A DNA stretch of 64,000 nt, taken from assembly GCA_016795035.1 (NCBI GenBank), contig JAEUIT010000003.1:115116-179115 (forward strand). Reading direction: 5' to 3'. The notes beneath the pieces were generated by a model. That model did no database searches, was not told where the DNA came from, and worked only from the letters and a program-made list of their open reading frames with translations. Position 1 is the first letter of the stretch. Every line of letters starts with the position of its first letter. The stretch comes from Phycisphaerae bacterium (GTDB taxonomy: Bacteria > Planctomycetota > Phycisphaerae > Phycisphaerales > SM1A02). Shown here piece by piece: positions 45,275 through 56,325 of this stretch. The position numbers and the translations under genes were made by a program.

Positions 45275-45526
45275 ATGGAACTCGACTCGCTCGATCTCGT
45301 CCGCGACGCCCTCATGCTGACCCTCGTCCTGTCAGCGCCCATCCTGATCGTCGGACTCCTCGTCGGCCTCGTCATCAGCGTGCTCCAGGCCATCACGCAG
45401 ATCCAGGACCAGACGCTCACCTTCGTGCCGAAGATCGCCGCGATGCTCATCGTCGCCGTCGCGCTTCTCGGCTGGCTGAGCGTGCGACTCGTCGAATTCA
45501 GCGTTGCCGTCTTCAGCTCGCACTGA
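45275..45526 (+). CDS. fliQ: Flagellar export gate protein FliQ
   Basis: An 83-residue protein with two membrane helices and the FliQ core VISVLQAITQIQDQTLTFVPKIAAM. It packs around FliP/FliR in the export gate. The ATG at 45275 follows a 136-base gap after fliP, in which I see no gene. Confidence 0.95.
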   Translation: MELDSLDLVRDALMLTLVLSAPILIVGLLVGLVISVLQAITQIQDQTLTFVPKIAAMLIVAVALLGWLSVRLVEFSVAVFSSH

Positions 45527-45568
45527 CGTCTCCGCGTTGCAGGCTCCAGAACACCGTCCATCCGCGCC

Positions 45569-46405
45569 GTGGCGACCTCGATCGACACCATCCAAGAGCA
45601 CCTCGGCGCCGTCCTCGTCGTCGTCTTCCGCCTGTCGGGGCTCGCGCTCTTCGGGCCGGTCATCGGATCGCCGACGATCCCGATGCGCATCAAGGCGCTG
45701 CTCGTCTTCCTGCTCGGCGTTGCCGCCTATCCGACCATCGCCGCCGGGCCGCTCTCCGGCGCGTCGGTCCCGCTCACGTTCGGGTCGCTCGCGCCGATGA
45801 TCGTGATGGAGGTCCTGATCGGCGCGATCGTCGGGTTCCTCGCGCTCATGCCGCTCATCGCCATGCAGATGGGCGGACTCATCACGAGCCAGCAGATGGG
45901 CCTCGGCTTCGCCCGCATCTACAACCCCGCGATGGACGACGAGGGCGACTCGATCGAGCAGGCCTTCTTCTTCCTCGCGATCTCCACGTTTCTCGCGCTC
46001 GGCGGCCTCGAGCAGATCATCTCGGCCGTCGTCCGCTCGTTCCAATTCCTCGAGCCCGGAGGCGGCGGCCGCATCCTGGCGGTCGGCGGCTACGGGCTCG
46101 AGAACGCGCTCGTGAGCACGCTCGCCGGCGTCTTCCTCTCCGCGATGGAGCTCGCGCTCCGCGTGTCCGCGCCGCTCATGGCGATCTTCTTCCTCGAGAC
46201 GGTCGCGATGGGGTTCCTCTCGAAGTCGATGCCCGCGCTGAACCTGATGGCGCTCGGATTCCCGCTGCGCATCCTGCTCGGCTTCACCGTGATCGTGATC
46301 GGCATGGCGGTCATGACCGAGGCGCTCGAGGCCTTCACGCTCCACGACCTCGACCTCATCGGCCGCGTGCTGGTGCTTGAGCCTCCGGGCGGGGGAGCGG
46401 TCTAA
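45569..46405 (+). CDS. fliR: Flagellar export gate protein FliR
   Basis: A 278-residue membrane protein with typical FliR sequences (FRLSGLALFGPVIGSPTIPMRIKALL; MEVLIGAIVGFLALMPLIAMQMGG; GLGFARIYNPAMDDE). GTG start at 45569. One copy completes the export gate rod. The flhB start codon directly follows its stop. Confidence 0.93.
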   Translation: MATSIDTIQEHLGAVLVVVFRLSGLALFGPVIGSPTIPMRIKALLVFLLGVAAYPTIAAGPLSGASVPLTFGSLAPMIVMEVLIGAIVGFLALMPLIAMQMGGLITSQQMGLGFARIYNPAMDDEGDSIEQAFFFLAISTFLALGGLEQIISAVVRSFQFLEPGGGGRILAVGGYGLENALVSTLAGVFLSAMELALRVSAPLMAIFFLETVAMGFLSKSMPALNLMALGFPLRILLGFTVIVIGMAVMTEALEAFTLHDLDLIGRVLVLEPPGGGAV

Positions 46406-47515
46406 ATGGCGGAAGACCTCGGCGAACGCACGGAGGACGCGACCCCGAAGCGGCTCGACGACGCGCGCAAGGAAGGCAACATCGCGAAGAGCGTCGACGC
46501 GTCGAGCGCGATCGTCCTCCTCGCCCTCACGATCGCCCTCTCGATCGCGTTGCCGTCGATCATGACCGCGTGCGGCGCGCTCCTCCGCGCCACGCTCGAG
46601 CCGATCGACAACGCGCACGCCGTGCGCCTCGACACGCTCGACGACGTCGTCAACCCGTCGCTCTACTCGCTCGGCGCGATGCTCTTCCCGATGCTCCTCG
46701 TTGCAGCCGTCGTCGCGTACGCGGCGCACGTGTGGCAGGTCGGGTTCCACGTGAGCGGCAAGGCGCTCATGCCGAAGCCCGAGCGCATCAGCCCGCTCTC
46801 CGGCCTCAAGCGCCTCTTCGGCACGCAGACGCTCGTCAAGACGATCTTCGACCTCACGAAAGTCACGATCGTCGTCGCGATTGTCGCGGTCGCCGTGATG
46901 GGATTCGCGCCGACCATCCTCGCACTGCCCGGAGCCGACGCCGTCGACGGCTCGCTCGCCATCGGCCGCATGGCCTACGACGTCGCGATACGCATCGCGG
47001 CCGTGCTGCTCGTCCTCGGCCTCGCGGACTTCGCGTGGCAGCGCTTCAAGCACAAGCGCGACCTGCGCATGACGAAGCAGGAAGTGAAGGACGAGTACAA
47101 GCAGATGGAAGGCGACCCCGAGGTGAAGCGTCGCCGCATGCAGATCCAGCGGCAGATCGCGATGCAGCGGATCGGCGCCGCCGTGCCGAAGGCCGACGTC
47201 ATCGTCACGAACCCCGAGCACATCTCCGTCGCGATCGCCTACGACGCCGACTCGATGCGGGCGCCGAAGGTCGTCGCGAAGGGCGCCGACCACCTCGCGA
47301 TGCGCATCCGCGCGATCGCGAAGCAGCATGGCGTTCCGATCGTCGAACGGAAGCCGCTCGCCCGCGCGCTCTACGCGCAGGTGAAGGTCGGCCAAGAAGT
47401 CCCGCCCGACTTCTACAAGGCCGTGGCCGAGATCCTCGCCTACGTCTACCGACTCGACCAGTCGGCGGCGCGCCGCGCCGCCAAGCTCCGCCAGCCCGCG
47501 GCCGCCGCGCGCTAG
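46406..47515 (+). CDS. flhB: Flagellar export switch protein FlhB
   Basis: A 369-residue protein starting with the common ERTEDATPKRLDDARKEGNIAKS, four membrane helices, then the cytosolic cleavage domain. The autocleavage site, usually N-P-T-H, is N-P-E-H here (VIVTNPEHISVAIAYD). The following YDADSMRAPKVVAKGADHLAMRI and ARALYAQVKVGQEVPPDFYKAVAEILAYVYRL complete FlhB. Cleavage switches export from hook to filament substrates. Confidence 0.93.
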   Translation: MAEDLGERTEDATPKRLDDARKEGNIAKSVDASSAIVLLALTIALSIALPSIMTACGALLRATLEPIDNAHAVRLDTLDDVVNPSLYSLGAMLFPMLLVAAVVAYAAHVWQVGFHVSGKALMPKPERISPLSGLKRLFGTQTLVKTIFDLTKVTIVVAIVAVAVMGFAPTILALPGADAVDGSLAIGRMAYDVAIRIAAVLLVLGLADFAWQRFKHKRDLRMTKQEVKDEYKQMEGDPEVKRRRMQIQRQIAMQRIGAAVPKADVIVTNPEHISVAIAYDADSMRAPKVVAKGADHLAMRIRAIAKQHGVPIVERKPLARALYAQVKVGQEVPPDFYKAVAEILAYVYRLDQSAARRAAKLRQPAAAAR

Positions 47516-47554
47516 TGCCGCATTCCCTGACTCCCCGTTCCGAGCCCATCCCTC

Positions 47555-49717
<2,163 letters not shown>

Positions 49718-49822
49718 GAAGGTCGGGCGTCCCGTGTATTCTGCCGTCATCCGCGGGCAGGACGCCCGCGCACGGATGCGGTCACGTGACCGCGTCGAGC
49801 CGCCAGCGCCACGGAGGGCCGC

Positions 49823-51556
49823 GTGAGTCTCCGAACCTATCGCGCGTACACGATGACCGAAGCGCTTGCCGCCGTTCGCAGCGACCTCGGCGCCGACGCC
49901 GTCATTCTCCATACGCGCTCGTTCGCGCAGGGCGGCTTCCTCGGCATCGGCCGCCGCACGGTCGTCGAAGTGACGGCCTCGGCCGCGCGTGACGTCGCCC
50001 AACGCGAAGCCCAACGCAACGCGTCGCGCATGGGGCAACCAGCCGCGCCGCGCGGCGCTGTCGCCGCCGCGCCTGCAACGACGAGTCGCGACGCCGGCAA
50101 CGACGAGCCCGTCGGCGAAGTGCTCAAGCTCGACCGCGAGCGCACGCGTCTCCTCGCGCAGGCGATGGCGGTGACGCTCGAGCGCGAGAAGGCAGTCACG
50201 CCGCGCGCGAGCGCCGGCGCGGCTGCAACGGCGAACGAGTCGGCCACCGAGCGCGCGACGCGCGCCGTCGCCCCCGCGCCCTCACCGGCGCACCCGACCG
50301 CCCCGGTCGTCTCGATCGCACCGTCGCCGGTGGCGCAGCGCTTCGTCCTCCGCGCCGCCGACGCCCCCGTGGCCGCCGCCACCCCGAGCCGCAACGCGGA
50401 GTTCGAGGCGCGCCGCACCGTGCCCACGCTTTCCGTGCGGGCGCCGATGCCGTCGCCGCTTCCGCCGGCCGCGAGCGCGCCGGAAGCGCCGGTGTCGCGC
50501 CGCGCCGCGCTGCACGATCCGGTCGACCTCGACGCGATCGACCGCCTCGTCGACGAGGTGATCTCGAAGGGCGAGCTTGGCGTCGGCGCCGCCCCCGGAC
50601 GGCTCGCCGACCTCTACGCGGGGCTCCTCGCGCAGGACGTCGGCAAGGACGTCGCGCGGCGCATCGTCGACGACATCACATCGACCCTGAGCGCCGACGA
50701 GCTTGCGAACGACCATGCGGTGCGCAGCGCCGCGATCGAGCGCATCGCGCGGCTCCTGCCCGCATGCCGCACGCTCGCGCCCGGCCCCGACGGCTCGTGG
50801 CGCCGCGACGCGCGCCCGCTCACGGTGGCGTTCGTCGGACCGACCGGTGTCGGCAAGACGACGACCGTCGCGAAGATCGCGGCGACGCTCCGCCTTCGCC
50901 ACAACGTGCGCGTCGGCCTCGTCACCACCGACACGTATCGCGTCGGCGCGGTCGACCAGCTGCGCACCTACGCCGACATCATCGGCGCGCCGCTCGAGGT
51001 CGTCCTCACGGTCGCCGACATGCGCGAGGCGATGGAGCGGCTTGTCGACCGCGACGTGATCCTGATCGACACGGCGGGGCGCTCGCAGAATGACGGCTCG
51101 CGCTTGGGCGAGCTCTCCGCGTTGCTGGCGGCCGCCGCGCCGCACGAGACGCACCTCGTCCTCTCGAGCGTCGCGAACGAGCGGGCGCTCGTGCGCGAGG
51201 CGGAGGCGTTCGGAACCCTCGGCGTCGATCGCGTCGTCCTCACGAAGCTCGACGAGTCGGCCGGGCTCGGCGCCGTGATGCGCGTCCTGCACGACGTCGG
51301 ACACGCGCTCAGCTACATCACGACCGGACAGGAAGTGCCGCAGCACATCGAGCAGGCGAGCCCGTCGCGCATCGCCGAGATCGTCGTGCAGGCGGCGCGG
51401 CCGTCGGAGTCGGCGGGGGCGTCGCCCTCGCGAGTCCAGGCCGTCCATGACAGAAGCAACGAGGAGAGGGGCGGGCGCGCGGATGCGAGCCGTTCGGAAG
51501 GCCGCGCAGAACGAATTTCCTTTGCGGCCGCTTCGGCCGAAGGCGGAGCCCGGTGA
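49823..51556 (+). CDS. flhF: Flagellar SRP-like GTPase FlhF
   Basis: A 577-residue protein. The N-terminal RTYRAYTMTEALAAVRSDLGADAVIL is the FlhF B-domain start. An Ala/Pro-rich linker of about 170 residues carries two octamers (50073, 50223) and a near copy (about 50389). The NG GTPase domain has VAFVGPTGVGKTTTVAKIAA, TTDTYRVGAVDQL, LIDTAGRSQND and LTKLDE. FlhF controls flagellar placement and number. A GTG start follows CGGAGGGCCGC. The long linker and Lys/Arg-rich tail make it longer than usual family members. It overlaps flhG by four bases. Confidence 0.94.
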   Translation: MSLRTYRAYTMTEALAAVRSDLGADAVILHTRSFAQGGFLGIGRRTVVEVTASAARDVAQREAQRNASRMGQPAAPRGAVAAAPATTSRDAGNDEPVGEVLKLDRERTRLLAQAMAVTLEREKAVTPRASAGAAATANESATERATRAVAPAPSPAHPTAPVVSIAPSPVAQRFVLRAADAPVAAATPSRNAEFEARRTVPTLSVRAPMPSPLPPAASAPEAPVSRRAALHDPVDLDAIDRLVDEVISKGELGVGAAPGRLADLYAGLLAQDVGKDVARRIVDDITSTLSADELANDHAVRSAAIERIARLLPACRTLAPGPDGSWRRDARPLTVAFVGPTGVGKTTTVAKIAATLRLRHNVRVGLVTTDTYRVGAVDQLRTYADIIGAPLEVVLTVADMREAMERLVDRDVILIDTAGRSQNDGSRLGELSALLAAAAPHETHLVLSSVANERALVREAEAFGTLGVDRVVLTKLDESAGLGAVMRVLHDVGHALSYITTGQEVPQHIEQASPSRIAEIVVQAARPSESAGASPSRVQAVHDRSNEERGGRADASRSEGRAERISFAAASAEGGAR

Positions 51557-52599
51557 GTGACGGCGGCGTCGATCAAGCGACCTCATTACGGCGGTTGATG
51601 AGAGGAGTCGGCGACTCGCCCGCGGCGGTCGTCGCCGGTCCGATCTCGCATCCCGCCCGCACGGCGCCGATCTCGGTCGGTCCGACGGCGTCGTCCCCGC
51701 GCGGCGAGCGCCATCCGCGCGTGCGGCTCGCCCGCGCGATCGCGGTCCTGAGCGGGAAGGGGGGCGTCGGCAAGACGAACATCGCCGTCAATCTCGCCAT
51801 CGCGCTCGCACAACAGGCGCAGGCCGCGCGCACGCGCGGCGGAAGCGCGTCGACCGTCTGCCTCCTCGACGCCGACCTCGGCCTCGCCAACGCCGACGTC
51901 CTCTGCGGCCTCTCGCCGCGGGCGACGCTCGAAGACGTCCTGCACGGCTCGCGCTCGCTCGAGGAAGTCCTCGTTGCAGCTCCTGGCGGCTTCAAGCTCC
52001 TGCCCGGGGCGAGCGGCGTGGCCAGCATCGCCAACCTCTCGGCCGCCGATCGCCGCCGCCTCGTGACCGGCCTCGCGACGCTCGAACGCTCGACCGACCT
52101 TCTCCTGATCGACACCGCCGCCGGCATCTCCGCGAACACGATGGCCTTCGGCGCCGCGGCCCACACGGCCCTCATCGCGCTCACGCCCGAGCCGACGTCG
52201 ATCACCGACGCCTATGGCGCGATCAAGACGCTTGCGGTGAAGGCGCGGCGCCCCGCGATCAAGCTCGTCATCAACATGGTGCAGAGCCGCGAAGAGGGCG
52301 AAGAGGTCTTCCGCCGCGTCGATCGCGTGAGCCGGACCTTCCTCTCGTTGCCGCTCGAGCTCGCGGGCATCATTCCTTTCGACATGGCGGTGCGCGCGAG
52401 CGTCCTGAAGCGCGAGCCGCTTCTCCTTGCGGCACCCGACGCCCCGGCCGCGCGAGCGATCCGCGCGCTGGCGCGCGGCCTGGCCCAGGGCGAGGATGCG
52501 GTCGCCGCCACCGACGAATCGGGCATTGACCCGGGCGCCTTCCCGAACGAGCGTTCGGGGTTCCTCTCGCGCCTCGCGACGTGGCTGGCGCGCCGTTAG
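51553..52599 (+). CDS. flhG: MinD-like flagellar number regulator FlhG/FleN
   Basis: A 348-residue ParA/MinD ATPase with deviant Walker A (LSGKGGVGKTNIAVNLAIAL), LLDADLGLANADVLCGL and LLIDTAAGI. FlhG limits flagella number by acting on FlhF GTPase activity. The N-terminal 60 residues contain a short motif region (TSLRRLMRG) of the kind that activates FlhF. GTG start overlaps the flhF stop, so the pair is translationally coupled. Confidence 0.92.
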   Translation: MSDGGVDQATSLRRLMRGVGDSPAAVVAGPISHPARTAPISVGPTASSPRGERHPRVRLARAIAVLSGKGGVGKTNIAVNLAIALAQQAQAARTRGGSASTVCLLDADLGLANADVLCGLSPRATLEDVLHGSRSLEEVLVAAPGGFKLLPGASGVASIANLSAADRRRLVTGLATLERSTDLLLIDTAAGISANTMAFGAAAHTALIALTPEPTSITDAYGAIKTLAVKARRPAIKLVINMVQSREEGEEVFRRVDRVSRTFLSLPLELAGIIPFDMAVRASVLKREPLLLAAPDAPAARAIRALARGLAQGEDAVAATDESGIDPGAFPNERSGFLSRLATWLARR

Positions 52600-52626
52600 C
52601 GAGAGGCGACGCACGGAGGCATCGCC

Positions 52627-52941
52627 GTGCACCTGCATCTGGCTCGACTCATCGCGTCCTCGTTCGCGCTCATCTCGTTCACGATCAGCGTTCTCGTGGG
52701 GCTCCAGACGGGAAATCCCGCTGAGGGGATCCTCATGCGCGCGCTGGTGTCGATGGCGGTGGCCTTCATTGGCGGAGGAATCGTCGGCCTCTTCATCGAG
52801 CAAGTTGTGCGCACTCACATGCGCAAGATCGACGCGATGGCCGAGCAGACGATCATGGAAGAAGACGCCGTTGCCGGCGCGCGCGGGAACGGCAGCGACG
52901 AGCGCGGCGCATCGGCTATGCGCGAAGAAACCACAGCTTGA
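52627..52941 (+). CDS. Small membrane protein between flhG and fliA
   Basis: A 104-residue protein with two predicted membrane helices (LIASSFALISFTISVLVGL and VSMAVAFIGGGIVGLFIEQVV) and a charged cytosolic tail. It starts with GTG 52627, 27 bases after flhG. No family is recognised; its position suggests a flagellar or chemotaxis-related role, but nothing in the sequence proves this. Confidence 0.65.
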   Translation: MHLHLARLIASSFALISFTISVLVGLQTGNPAEGILMRALVSMAVAFIGGGIVGLFIEQVVRTHMRKIDAMAEQTIMEEDAVAGARGNGSDERGASAMREETTA

Positions 52942-53341
52942 CCACAAGTCTGATAAAGGGACTTGTGGCGCGCGCGCCCCGCTGTATACTCCGCGCGTTC
53001 CTCGCCATGGACTCGGCGGCGGAACAAAAACTCGTCGTTGCACGCGTGCGAGAAGTGGGTCACGAGTGACGCGACGCGACACTTCGATGTCTGGTTCGTG
53101 CGGATCTCTCGTTGGGTGCATGCACGGCCGGACACGCGAAGCACGCCTGGTTCACCGCAGTCGGTACGCGGGTCTGTAGGGTCTGGATGACCGGCACGAC
53201 TCGCTTCCCGTCGACCCTGTCGAAAGCGGTGAAACGGAACGGCTCCGCAAACGCTTCTCGATCGAGACGCCTGACAGGTTGTTCTCGCCCGAGGAGCCCA
53301 ATCGAAGTGTTGGTCAGGTGACGAAGGTCAAGGAGCGACCG
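52942..53341 (+). promoter_or_regulatory. Candidate promoter, hairpin and leader before fliA
   Basis: This 400-base gap begins with an inverted repeat CCACAAGTC (52942-52950) and GACTTGTGG (52960-52968). A TTGTGG at 52963-52968 and TATACT at 52985-52990, 16 bases apart, resemble a housekeeping promoter; the -35 box lies inside the right arm of the inverted repeat, so the repeat may be an operator or the end of the flhG transcript. The remaining 350 bases to ATG 53342 hold no convincing gene. Confidence 0.45.
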
Positions 53342-54691
53342 ATGTCTAGGACCACCGCGCGCGCGACCGCATCGCGCGCAACCGAATCGTCCGCCGCAGG
53401 CCCGCGCCTCAAGCTCGTTCCCAAGGGAGCGACAGCGCCGCAGGCTCAAGCGAAGGGGCTCGTCAAGGACGAGACTCGCGCGGGCATCACCGCACGCACC
53501 GCACGCTCGGAAGGCACCGCCGCAAAGTCGGCCGGTCGTTCGTCGTCCCCCGAGAAGGCGTCGCCGAAGTCGGCGCCTCGCGTGAGCGCGAAGCCTGCGG
53601 CCTCGAAGCCTGGCCGCAACGCGGAGTCGGCGCGAGCGACCATTCAGGTGAACAGCAAGGTGGCGGCGAAGGCCGTCGCGAATCCGATCGCCGTCATCGG
53701 TCCGGCCGGCCGCTCCTCGGAGAAGCCGGCACCGAAGGGCGCCGCGAAGTCCAGTGCGCGTGCGTCGGCTTCTCTTCCCGCTTCCGCATCGGCTTCGGCC
53801 GGGTCTTCCGCTAGCGCTCCCCTCACTGCGAAGGGCACGACGATGACGCTTTCCAAAGGCCCCGCAAAGTCCACCACGCTCGCCGCCGCGGTCAAGGCGG
53901 CTCGCCCGACGAAGGTGCTGCCGGTCTCCCTCGCGGAGCGCCCGATCGAGGACGTGTGGCGCGAGTACCGCGCCGCGCCCTCGGAAGCGATCCGCAACTT
54001 CCTCATGCAGAAGTACCTCGAGCTGGTGCGCTTCACCGCCGAGCGTCTGCACATGAAGCTTCCGTCGGAAGTCGAGCTCGATGACCTGATGTCGGCCGGC
54101 CTCTTCGGCCTCATGGACGCGATCAACGCGTTCGACCTCGATCGCGGCGTGAAGTTCGAGACCTATTGCACGCAGCGCATCCGCGGCGCGATCTTCGACG
54201 AGCTGCGCATGATGGACTGGGTCCCGCGCCTCGTTCGTAGCCGCACCGCGAAGATGGAAAAGGTGCGCCGCTCGTTCGAGATGGAGAACGGCCGGCGCCC
54301 GACCGCCGACGAAGTCGCGCAGCGCATGGGCATCGCGAACGCGGAGTTCGACAAGGTCCGCAAGGACTCGCATCCGGTCGGCGTCGTGAGCTTGAACCGC
54401 AAGTGGTTCGAGACCGACTCGTCGAAGGACGTGCGCGAGATCGACGTGATCCGCGACACGAAGCAGGAAGACCCGTTCCGGCTCATTCAGCGAAACGACG
54501 TGAAGGGGCTCATCACGAAGGGCCTCACCCGCGCCGAGCGCCTGATCGTCATCCTCTATTACTACGAGGAGATGACGATGAAGGAGATCGGCACGACGCT
54601 CGACCTTTCCGAGAGTCGCGTGAGCCAGATGCACTCGTCGATCCTCGCCCGACTGAAGGCCCAGCTTCAGCATCGCGAGCGGGACATCTGA
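53342..54691 (+). CDS. fliA: Flagellar sigma factor FliA (sigma-28)
   Basis: A 449-residue protein. The last 245 residues are a full sigma-28: region 1.2/2 (RNFLMQKYLELVRFTAERLHM, DDLMSAGLFGLMDAINAFDLDRGVKFETYCTQRIRGAIFDELR by its pieces), region 3 and the region 4 helix-turn-helix (MTMKEIGTTLDLSESRVSQMHSSI). The first 190 residues are an unusual Ala/Lys/Ser/Thr-rich low-complexity extension. AAGGAG seven bases before ATG 53342 decides the start, so the extension is inside the translated region. FliA directs RNA polymerase to late flagellar genes. Confidence 0.92.
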   Translation: MSRTTARATASRATESSAAGPRLKLVPKGATAPQAQAKGLVKDETRAGITARTARSEGTAAKSAGRSSSPEKASPKSAPRVSAKPAASKPGRNAESARATIQVNSKVAAKAVANPIAVIGPAGRSSEKPAPKGAAKSSARASASLPASASASAGSSASAPLTAKGTTMTLSKGPAKSTTLAAAVKAARPTKVLPVSLAERPIEDVWREYRAAPSEAIRNFLMQKYLELVRFTAERLHMKLPSEVELDDLMSAGLFGLMDAINAFDLDRGVKFETYCTQRIRGAIFDELRMMDWVPRLVRSRTAKMEKVRRSFEMENGRRPTADEVAQRMGIANAEFDKVRKDSHPVGVVSLNRKWFETDSSKDVREIDVIRDTKQEDPFRLIQRNDVKGLITKGLTRAERLIVILYYYEEMTMKEIGTTLDLSESRVSQMHSSILARLKAQLQHRERDI

Positions 54692-54724
54692 GATCGCGTC
54701 GAGCGTATGACTAGAGAGAGAGCG

Positions 54725-54758
54725 GCAGCCGGGCCTCGAGTCCGGCTGCTTTTCTTTT
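54725..54758 (+). terminator. Intrinsic terminator after fliA
   Basis: An 8-bp stem GCAGCCGG (54725-54732) and CCGGCTGC (54742-54749), loop of nine, followed by TTTTCTTTT. It is the best intrinsic terminator seen on the plus strand and ends the flagellar cluster. Confidence 0.9.
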
Positions 54759-54779
54759 GGCTCGGTCGCGGCGTTCACT

Positions 54780-55230
54780 TCCGCCCCCCACCGTCAACGC
54801 TGCGCGATTCCACCACCCCCAACTTCGTGGGGGAGGTTCGAGGCGTTGCCTCCTCCCCCGAATCGTAGATTCGGGGAGTGGGGGACCATCGCGAAGCGAT
54901 GGTGGTGGGGGCTGGCCAGCCATCTGTGTCGGCTTTCTGTCTCGGCTCTCTCCTCCGCCCCCCTCCGTCATCGCTGCGCGATGCCACCTCCCCCACGTTC
55001 GTGGGGGAGGATCGGGGCGCGCGCGCACTCGGCGTTGCAGGTCTGCATCCTCCCCCGAATCGCAGATTCGGGGGAGGGGGACCATCGCGAAGCGATGGTG
55101 GTGGGGCTGGCCAGCCATCTGTGTCGGCTTTCTGTCTCGGCTTTCTCCTCCGCCCCCTCCGTCATCGCTGCGCGATGCCACCTCCCCCACGTTCGTGGGG
55201 GAGGATCTCGGACAGCGCCTGCAACGCCGA
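54780..55230. repeat. Multi-hairpin GC-rich element, two full copies and one partial
   Basis: The unit is about 190 bp. It contains in order CATCGC/GCGATG, CCTCCCCCACG-TT-CGTGGGGGAGG, a variable spacer, CCTCCCCCGAATC/GATTCGGGGGAGG, CATCGC-GAA-GCGATG, and a linker with CTGGCCAGCCATCTGTGTCG. Copies span about 54780-54960, 54960-55150 and 55150-55230 (first half only). The spacer carries the octamer at 55033 and 55219; the first copy has a degenerate CGTTGCCT. A related unit lies at 63765-63960. Open frames across it are by-products of its composition. Confidence 0.85.
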
Positions 55231-55235
55231 GCGCG

Positions 55236-56267
55236 TCACTTCGCGTCGACCACCGATCGCAACACCCGCTCGAGTCCGATCGTGATCCGCGCCATCCGCT
55301 CGAAGTCGAGTTTGTCCGGCGTGTCCTCCGGCGTGTGGTAGTGCGGATACCGAAACGGCGCCGTGTCCGTGATCATGAGCGCGGGCGCTCCGATCTGCCA
55401 GAACGCCCAGTGGTCCGACCAGTTCACGCCGGGAATCCCGCTCGGCAGCGCGCCGCCCTCGGACGGAAACGGCGTCGTGTCGCGGAACGACTTGATCACG
55501 CGATGGAGAAGCGCTCGCGACGCCACGTTGCCGACAAAGCCGACGAAGTTGCCGGTAGCGGGATAGAGCGCGTTCAGCGGCTTCGGATAGTCCTGCGAGT
55601 TCGGCTCGTCGGTGTAGTAGCCGACCGTCTCGACGCTGAACATCGCCGCGATGGTTTCCCCGCGCGCGGCACAGCCGCGGGCGTACGTGAGGCTCCCCAT
55701 CTCGTCGGTCTGAAACTGCGGCGGTTCCTCGTCCGCGAAGAGGACGAACCGCAGCGTGGACTTCGGCGCAACGTCGCGCATGCGTTCCGCGAGGGCTAAC
55801 ACCACCGCGGTGCCGCTCGCGTTGTCGTTCGCGCCGGGGCTGTCGGCGTAGCTGTCGTAGTGTGCCCCGACGATCACGATCCCCGCGGCGGCGTCCGTGC
55901 CGCGCCGCTCGGCGACGATGTTGCCGGGCGTCGCGTTCGCGTTCGTCGGCGAGCTCGCTTCGCGCGAGACGACGTAGCCCACGCTTGCGAGTCGCGCGTC
56001 GATCATGTCCGCGGCCTTGGCATAGGCGGCGGGCGACCAGCGATTGCGCGGTCCGATCTCCTCGGCGAGCGTCGTGACGTCGCGTGCGAGCGCCGTCGCG
56101 AGCGCCGTCGTCACGTCATCGACCGGCGGAAGCGGTCCCGCGTGCGAGCGGCCCGGCATGCGGATCATCACGACGTACGAGACGATGCCTGCAACGACGA
56201 GAAGCGCGGCAAGGACGAGCAGTCGCTTGAGCGCCGGCTTCGTGATGAAGCGGATTCGGCGTGCCAT
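55236..56267 (-). CDS. M28-family metallopeptidase, membrane anchored
   Basis: A 343-residue protein with an N-terminal membrane anchor (LLVLAALLVVAGIVSYVVMI) and an extracytoplasmic zinc aminopeptidase domain. Metal ligand motifs are GAHYDS, the bridging aspartate in GANDNASG, the catalytic glutamate pair in DEEPP, a further acidic ligand in VETVGYYTD and the final histidine in YHTPEDT. The family trims N-terminal residues of peptides. I took ATG 56267; ATG 56309 adds 14 residues before the Arg/Lys-rich start. Confidence 0.88.
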   Translation of the reverse strand: MARRIRFITKPALKRLLVLAALLVVAGIVSYVVMIRMPGRSHAGPLPPVDDVTTALATALARDVTTLAEEIGPRNRWSPAAYAKAADMIDARLASVGYVVSREASSPTNANATPGNIVAERRGTDAAAGIVIVGAHYDSYADSPGANDNASGTAVVLALAERMRDVAPKSTLRFVLFADEEPPQFQTDEMGSLTYARGCAARGETIAAMFSVETVGYYTDEPNSQDYPKPLNALYPATGNFVGFVGNVASRALLHRVIKSFRDTTPFPSEGGALPSGIPGVNWSDHWAFWQIGAPALMITDTAPFRYPHYHTPEDTPDKLDFERMARITIGLERVLRSVVDAK

Positions 56268-56325
56268 CGCGAACTCGATTCGCGTGACCGGCGTCGCGGT
56301 TCCGCGCACGTCTCGAGTTCGTCCA

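Noticed and set aside
54711..55190. Small proteins with GEVASRSDDGG-type sequence after fliA and at the right edge
   Set aside because: They are translations of the multi-hairpin repeat, with the same peptide in several frames and no independent start signals.
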